From assembly GCA_964035795.1 (NCBI GenBank), contig CAXIVU010000056.1:1-64000 (forward strand): 64,000 nt of DNA. Reading direction: 5' to 3'. Below are positions 45,001 through 54,000 of the stretch, in pieces. The DNA comes from Pterobdella sp. o SKG-2022 (Eukaryota; Annelida; Clitellata; Hirudinida; Piscicolidae). Positions within the stretch are counted from its first letter, which is position 1. Every line of letters begins with the position of its first letter. Both the position numbers and the translations under genes were made by a program. The notes below the pieces were generated by a model. It was not told the origin of the DNA, searched no databases, and worked only from the letters and a program-made list of their open reading frames with translations.

Positions 45001-48000
45001 TCGACAACGATTGCAACATCAACGCAAACAACAACTGTTATTATGACAACAACGACAGAAATGTTGTCTAAATCTACGCCAACAGTTACTACTGTAGAAA
45101 CAACAACGCCAACTACAATTTCTGTAACAACAATTTCATTGGCTACAGATACAACAGTTTCGACAACGATTGCAACATCAACGCAAACAACAACTGTTAT
45201 TATGACAACAACGACAGAAATGTTGTCTAAATCTACGCCAACAGTTACTACTGTAGAAACAACAACGCCAACTACAATAACTGTAACAACAACTTCATTG
45301 GCTACAGCTACAACAGTTTCGACAACGATTGCAACATCAACGCAAACAACAACTGTTATTATGACAACAACGACAGAAATGTTGTCTAAATCTACGCCAA
45401 CAGTTACTACTGTAGAAACAACAACGCCAACTACAATAACTGTAACAACAACTTCATTGGCTACAGCTACAACAGTTTCGACAACGATTGCAACATCAAC
45501 GCAAACAACAACTGTTATTATGACAACAACGACAGAAATGTTGTCTAAATCTACGCCAACAGTTACTACTGTAGAAACAACAACGCCAACTACAATAACT
45601 GTAACAACAACTTCATTGGCTACAGCTACAACAGTTTCGACAACGATTGCAACATCAACGCAAACAACAACTGTTATTATGACAACAACGACAGAAATGT
45701 TGTCTAAATCTACGCCAACAGTTACTACTGTAGAAACAACAACGCCAACTACAATAACTGTAAGAACAACTTCATTGGCTACAGCTACAACAGTTTCGAC
45801 AACGATTGCAACATCAACGCAAACAACAACTGTTATTATGACAACAACGACAGAAATGTTGTCTAAATCTACGCCAACAGTTACTACTGTAGAAACAACA
45901 ACGCCAACTACAATAACTGTAACAACAACTTCATTGGCTACAGCTACAACAGTTTCGACAACGATTGCAACATCAACGCAAACAACAACTGTTATTATGA
46001 CAACAACGACAGAAATGTTGTCTAAATCTACGCCAACAGTTACTACTGTAGAAACAACAACGCCAACTACAATTTCTGTAACAACAACTTCATTGGCTAC
46101 AGCTACAACAGTTTCGACAACGATTGCAACATCAACGCAAACAACAACTCTTATTATGACAACAACGACAGAAATGTTGTCTAAATCTACGCCAACAGTT
46201 ACTACTGTAGAAACAACAACGCCAACTACAATTTCTGTAACAACAACTTCATTGGCTACAGCTACAACAGTTTCGACAACGATTGCAACATCAACGCAAA
46301 CAACAACTGTTATTATGACAACAACGACAGAAATGTTGTCTAAATCTACGCCAACAGTTACTACTGTAGAAACAACAACGCCAACTACAATAACTGTAAC
46401 AACAACTTCATTGGCTACAGCTACAACAGTTTCGACAACGATTGCAACATCAACGCAAACAACAACTGTTATTATGACAACAACGACAGAAATGTTGTCT
46501 AAATCTACGCCAACAGTTACTACTGTAGAAACAACAACGCCAACTACAATTTCTGTAACAACAACTTCATTGGCTACAGCTACAACAGTTTCGACAACGA
46601 TTGCAACATCAACGCAAACAACAACTGTTATTATGACAACAACGACAGAAATGTTGTCTAAATCTACGCCAACAGTTACTACTGTAGAAACAACAACGCC
46701 AACTACAATAACTGTAACAACAACTTCATTGGCTACAGCTACAACAGTTTCGACAACGATTGCAACATCAACGCAAACAACAACTGTTATTATGACAACA
46801 ACGACAGAAATGTTGTCTAAATCTACGCCAACAGTTACTACTGTAGAAACAACAACGCCAACTACAATTTCTGTAACAACAACTTCATTGGCTACAGCTA
46901 CAACAGTTTCGACAACGATTGCAACATCAACGCAAACAACAACTGTTATTATGACAACAACGACAGAAATGTTGTCTAAATCTACGCCAACAGTTACTAC
47001 TGTAGAAACAACAACGCCAACTACAATAACTGTAACAACAACTTCATTGGCTACAGCTACAACAGTTTCGACAACGATTGCAACATCAACGCAAACAACA
47101 ACTGTTATTATGACAACAACGACAGAAATGTTGTCTAAATCTACGCCAACAGTTACTACTGTAGAAACAACAACGCCAACTACAATTTCTGTAACAACAA
47201 CTTCATTGGCTACAGCTACAACAGTTTCGACAACGATTGCAACATCAACGCAAACAACAACTGTTATTATGACAACAACGACAGAAATGTTGTCTAAATC
47301 TACGCCAACAGTTACTACTGTAGAAACAACAACGCCAACTACAATAACTGTAACAACAACTTCATTGGCTACAGCTACAACAGTTTCGACAACGATTGCA
47401 ACATCAACGCAAACAACAACTGTTATTATGACAACAACGACAGAAATGTTGTCTAAATCTACGCCAACAGTTACTACTGTAGAAACAACAACGCCAACTA
47501 CAATTTCTGTAACAACAACTTCATTGGCTACAGCTACAACAGTTTCGACAACGATTGCAACATCAACGCAAACAACAACTGTTATTATGACAACAACGAC
47601 AGAAATGTTGTCTAAATCTACGCCAACAGTTACTACTGTAGAAACAACAACGCCAACTACAATAACTGTAACAACAACTTCATTGGCTACAGCTACAACA
47701 GTTTCGACAACGATTGCAACATCAACGCAAACAACAACTGTTATTATGACAACAACGACAGAAATGTTGTCTAAATCTACGCCAACAGTTACTACTGTAG
47801 AAACAACAACGCCAACTACAATTTCTGTAACAACAACTTCATTGGCTACAGCTACAACAGTTTCGACAACGATTGCAACATCAACGCAAACAACAACTGT
47901 TATTATGACAACAACGACAGAAATGTTGTCTAAATCTACGCCAACAGTTACTACTGTAGAAACAACAACGCCAACTACAATAACTGTAACAACAACTTCA

Positions 48001-51000
48001 TTGGCTACAGCTACAACAGTTTCGACAGCGATTGCAACATCAACGCAAACAACAACTGTTCTTATGACAACAACGACAGAAATGTTGTCTAAATCTACGC
48101 CAACAGTTACTACTGTAGAAACAACAACGCCAACTACAATAACTGTAACAACAACTTCATTGGCTACAGCTACAACAGTTTCGACAACGATTGCAACATC
48201 AACGCAAACAACAACTGTTATTATGACAACAACGACAGAAATGTTGTCTAAATCTACGCCAACAGTTACTACTGTAGAAACAACAACGCCAACTACAATA
48301 ACTGTAACAACAACTTCATTGGTTACAGCTACAACAGTTTCGACAACGATTGCAACATCAACGCAAACAACAACTGTTATTATGACAACAACGACAGAAA
48401 TGTTGTCTAAATCTACGCCAACAGTTACTACTGTAGAAACAACAACGCCAACTACAATAACTGTAACAACAACTTCATTGGCTACAGCTACAACAGTTTC
48501 GACAACGATTGCAACATCAACGCAAACAACAACTGTTATTATGACAACAACGACAGAAATGTTGTCTAAATCTACGCCAACAGTTACTACTGTAGAAACA
48601 ACAACGCCAACTACAATAACTGTAACAACAACTTCATTGGCTACAGCTACAACAGTTTCGACAACGATTGCAACATCAACGCAAACAACAACTGTTATTA
48701 TGACAACAACGACAGAAATGTTGTCTAAATCTACGCCAACAGTTACTACTGTAGAAACAACAACGCCAACTACAATAACTGTAAGAACAACTTCATTGGC
48801 TACAGCTACAACAGTTTCGACAACGATTGCAACATCAACGCAAACAACAACTGTTATTATGACAACAACGACAGAAATGTTGTCTAAATCTACGCCAACA
48901 GTTACTACTGTAGAAACAACAACGCCAACTACAATTTCTGTAACAACAACTTCATTGGCTACAGCTACAACAGTTTCGACAACGATTGCAACATCAACGC
49001 AAACAACAACAGTTATTATGACAACAACGACAGAAAAGTTGTCTAAATCTACGCCAACAGTTACTACTGTAGAAACAACAACGCCAACTACAATAACTGT
49101 AACAACAACTTCATTGGCTACAGCTACAACAGTTTCGACAACGATTGCAACATCAACGCAAACAACAACTGTTATTATGACAACAACGACAGAAATGTTG
49201 TCTAAATCTACGCCAACAGTTACTACTGTAGAAACAACAACGCCAACTACAATAACTGTAACAACAACTTCATTGGCTACAGCTACAACAGTTTCGACAA
49301 CGATTGCAACATCAACGCAAACAACAACTGTTATTATGACAACAACGACAGAAATGTTGTCTAAATCTACGCCAACAGTTACTACTGTAGAAACAACAAC
49401 GCCAACTACAATAACTGTAACAACAACTTCATTGGCTACAGCTACAACAGTTTCGACAACGATTGCAACATCAACGCAAACAACAACTGTTATTATGACA
49501 ACAACGACAGAAATGTTGTCTAAATCTACGCCAACAGTTACTACTGTAGAAACAACAACGCCAACTACAATAACTGTAACAACAACTTCATTGGCTACAG
49601 CTACAACAGTTTCGACAACGATTGCAACATCAACGCAAACAACAACTGTTATTATGACAACAACGACAGAAATGTTGTCTAAATCTACGCCAACAGTTAC
49701 TACTGTAGAAACAACAACGCCAACTACAATAACTGTAACAACAACTTCATTGGCTACAGCTACAACAGTTTCGACAACGATTGCAACATCAACGCAAACA
49801 ACAACTGTTATTATGACAACAACGACAGAAATGTTGTCTAAATCTACGCCAACAGTTACTACTGTAGAAACAACAACGCCAACTACAATAACTGTAACAA
49901 CAACTTCATTGGCTACAGCTACAACAGTTTCGACAACGATTGCAACATCAACGCAAACAACAACTGTTATTATGACAACAACGACAGAAATGTTGTCTAA
50001 ATCTACGCCAACAGTTACTACTGTAGAAACAACAACGCCAACTACAATAACTGTAACAACAACTTCATTGGCTACAGCTACAACAGTTTCGACAACGATT
50101 GCAACATCAACGCAAACAACAACTGTTATTATGACAACAACGACAGAAATGTTGTCTAAATCTACGCCAACAGTTACTACTGTAGAAACAACAACGCCAA
50201 CTACAATAACTGTAACAACAACTTCATTGGCTACAGCTACAACAGTTTCGACAACGATTGCAACATCAACGCAAACAACAACTGTTATTATGACAACAAC
50301 GACAGAAATGTTGTCTAAATCTACGCCAACAGTTACTACTGTAGAAACAACAACGCCAACTACAATAACTGTAACAACAACTTCATTGGCTACAGCTACA
50401 ACAGTTTCGACAACGATTGCAACATCAACGCAAACAACAACTGTTATTATGACAACAACGACAGAAATGTTGTCTAAATCTACGCCAACAGTTACTACTG
50501 TAGAAACAACAACGCCAACTACAATAACTGTAACAACAACTTCATTGGCTACAGCTACAACAGTTTCGACAACGATTGCAACATCAACGCAAACAACAAC
50601 TGTTATTATGACAACAACGACAGAAATGTTGTCTAAATCTACGCCAACAGTTACTACTGTAGAAACAACAACGCCAACTACAATAACTGTAACAACAACT
50701 TCATTGGCTACAGCTACAACAGTTTCGACAACGATTGCAACATCAACGCAAACAACAACTGTTATTATGACAACAACGACAGAAATGTTGTCTAAATCTA
50801 CGCCAACAGTTACTACTGTAGAAACAACAACGCCAACTACAATAACTGTAACAACAACTTCATTGGCTACAGCTACAACAGTTTCGACAACGATTGCAAC
50901 ATCAACGCAAACAACAACTGTTATTATGACAACAACGACAGAAATGTTGTCTAAATCTACGCCAACAGTTACTACTGTAGAAACAACAACGCCAACTACA

Positions 51001-54000
51001 ATAACTGTAACAACAACTTCATTGGCTACAGCTACAACAGTTTCGACAACGATTGCAACATCAACGCAAACAACAACTGTTATTATGACAACAACGACAG
51101 AAATGTTGTCTAAATCTACGCCAACAGTTACTACTGTAGAAACAACAACGCCAACTACAATAACTGTAACAACAACTTCATTGGCTACAGCTACAACAGT
51201 TTCGACAACGATTGCAACATCAACGCAAACAACAACTGTTATTATGACAACAACGACAGAAATGTTGTCTAAATCTACGCCAACAGTTACTACTGTAGAA
51301 ACAACAACGCCAACTACAATAACTGTAACAACAACTTCATTGGCTACAGCTACAACAGTTTCGACAACGATTGCAACATCAACGCAAACAACAACTGTTA
51401 TTATGACAACAACGACAGAAATGTTGTCTAAATCTACGCCAACAGTTACTACTGTAGAAACAACAACGCCAACTACAATAACTGTAACAACAACTTCATT
51501 GGCTACAGCTACAACAGTTTCGACAACGATTGCAACATCAACGCAAACAACAACTGTTATTATGACAACAACGACAGAAATGTTGTCTAAATCTACGCCA
51601 ACAGTTACTACTGTAGAAACAACAACGCCAACTACAATAACTGTAACAACAACTTCATTGGCTACAGCTACAACAGTTTCGACAACGATTGCAACATCAA
51701 CGCAAACAACAACTGTTATTATGACAACAACGACAGAAATGTTGTCTAAATCTACGCCAACAGTTACTACTGTAGAAACAACAACGCCAACTACAATAAC
51801 TGTAACAACAACTTCATTGGCTACAGCTACAACAGTTTCGACAACGATTGCAACATCAACGCAAACAACAACTGTTATTATGACAACAACGACAGAAATG
51901 TTGTCTAAATCTACGCCAACAGTTACTACTGTAGAAACAACAACGCCAACTACAATAACTGTAACAACAACTTCATTGGCTACAGCTACAACAGTTTCGA
52001 CAACGATTGCAACATCAACGCAAACAACAACTGTTATTATGACAACAACGACAGAAATGTTGTCTAAATCTACGCCAACAGTTACTACTGTAGAAACAAC
52101 AACGCCAACTACAATAACTGTAACAACAACTTCATTGGCTACAGCTACAACAGTTTCGACAACGATTGCAACATCAACGCAAACAACAACTGTTATTATG
52201 ACAACAACGACAGAAATGTTGTCTAAATCTACGCCAACAGTTACTACTGTAGAAACAACAACGCCAACTACAATAACTGTAACAACAACTTCATTGGCTA
52301 CAGCTACAACAGTTTCGACAACGATTGCAACATCAACGCAAACAACAACTGTTATTATGACAACAACGACAGAAATGTTGTCTAAATCTACGCCAACAGT
52401 TACTACTGTAGAAACAACAACGCCAACTACAATAACTGTAACAACAACTTCATTGGCTACAGCTACAACAGTTTCGACAACGATTGCAACATCAACGCAA
52501 ACAACAACTGTTATTATGACAACAACGACAGAAATGTTGTCTAAATCTACGCCAACAGTTACTACTGTAGAAACAACAACGCCAACTACAATAACTGTAA
52601 CAACAACTTCATTGGCTACAGCTACAACAGTTTCGACAACGATTGCAACATCAACGCAAACAACAACTGTTATTATGACAACAACGACAGAAATGTTGTC
52701 TAAATCTACGCCAACAGTTACTACTGTAGAAACAACAACGCCAACTACAATAACTGTAACAACAACTTCATTGGCTACAGCTACAACAGTTTCGACAACG
52801 ATTGCAACATCAACGCAAACAACAACTGTTATTATGACAACAACGACAGAAATGTTGTCTAAATCTACGCCAACAGTTACTACTGTAGAAACAACAACGC
52901 CAACTACAATAACTGTAACAACAACTTCATTGGCTACAGCTACAACAGTTTCGACAACGATTGCAACATCAACGCAAACAACAACTGTTATTATGACAAC
53001 AACGACAGAAATGTTGTCTAAATCTACGCCAACAGTTACTACTGTAGAAACAACAACGCCAACTACAATAACTGTAACAACAACTTCATTGGCTACAGCT
53101 ACAACAGTTTCGACAACGATTGCAACATCAACGCAAACAACAACTGTTATTATGACAACAACGACAGAAATGTTGTCTAAATCTACGCCAACAGTTACTA
53201 CTGTAGAAACAACAACGCCAACTACAATAACTGTAACAACAACTTCATTGGCTACAGCTACAACAGTTTCGACAACGATTGCAACATCAACGCAAACAAC
53301 AACTGTTATTATGACAACAACGACAGAAATGTTGTCTAAATCTACGCCAACAGTTACTACTGTAGAAACAACAACGCCAACTACAATAACTGTAACAACA
53401 ACTTCATTGGCTACAGCTACAACAGTTTCGACAACGATTGCAACATCAACGCAAACAACAACTGTTATTATGACAACAACGACAGAAATGTTGTCTAAAT
53501 CTACGCCAACAGTTACTACTGTAGAAACAACAACGCCAACTACAATAACTGTAACAACAACTTCATTGGCTACAGCTACAACAGTTTCGACAACGATTGC
53601 AACATCAACGCAAACAACAACTGTTATTATGACAACAACGACAGAAATGTTGTCTAAATCTACGCCAACAGTTACTACTGTAGAAACAACAACGCCAACT
53701 ACAATAACTGTAACAACAACTTCATTGGCTACAGCTACAACAGTTTCGACAACGATTGCAACATCAACGCAAACAACAACTGTTATTATGACAACAACGA
53801 CAGAAATGTTGTCTAAATCTACGCCAACAGTTACTACTGTAGAAACAACAACGCCAACTACAATAACTGTAACAACAACTTCATTGGCTACAGCTACAAC
53901 AGTTTCGACAACGATTGCAACATCAACGCAAACAACAACTGTTATTATGACAACAACGACAGAAATGTTGTCTAAATCTACGCCAACAGTTACTACTGTA

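Larger units (their letters stand above)
25963..49176 (+). repeat. Array zone 3: moderately variable units with higher-order repeats (units 164-309)
   Basis: Substitutions return with a partly new set: AGA at codon 29 (for example 26047, 26842, 27001, 27319), ACA to ATA after Gln (26743, 27538, 35488), GCT to GAT in units 232, 235, 240, 243, 265 and 284, ACG to GCG at 43099, 44530 and 48028, and singletons such as TTG-TTT (27418), ACA-TCG (40714), GTT (48322) and AAG for the second Met (unit 309, about 49036). Several blocks are duplicated at exact multiples of 159 bp. No indels were seen. Confidence 0.8.
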
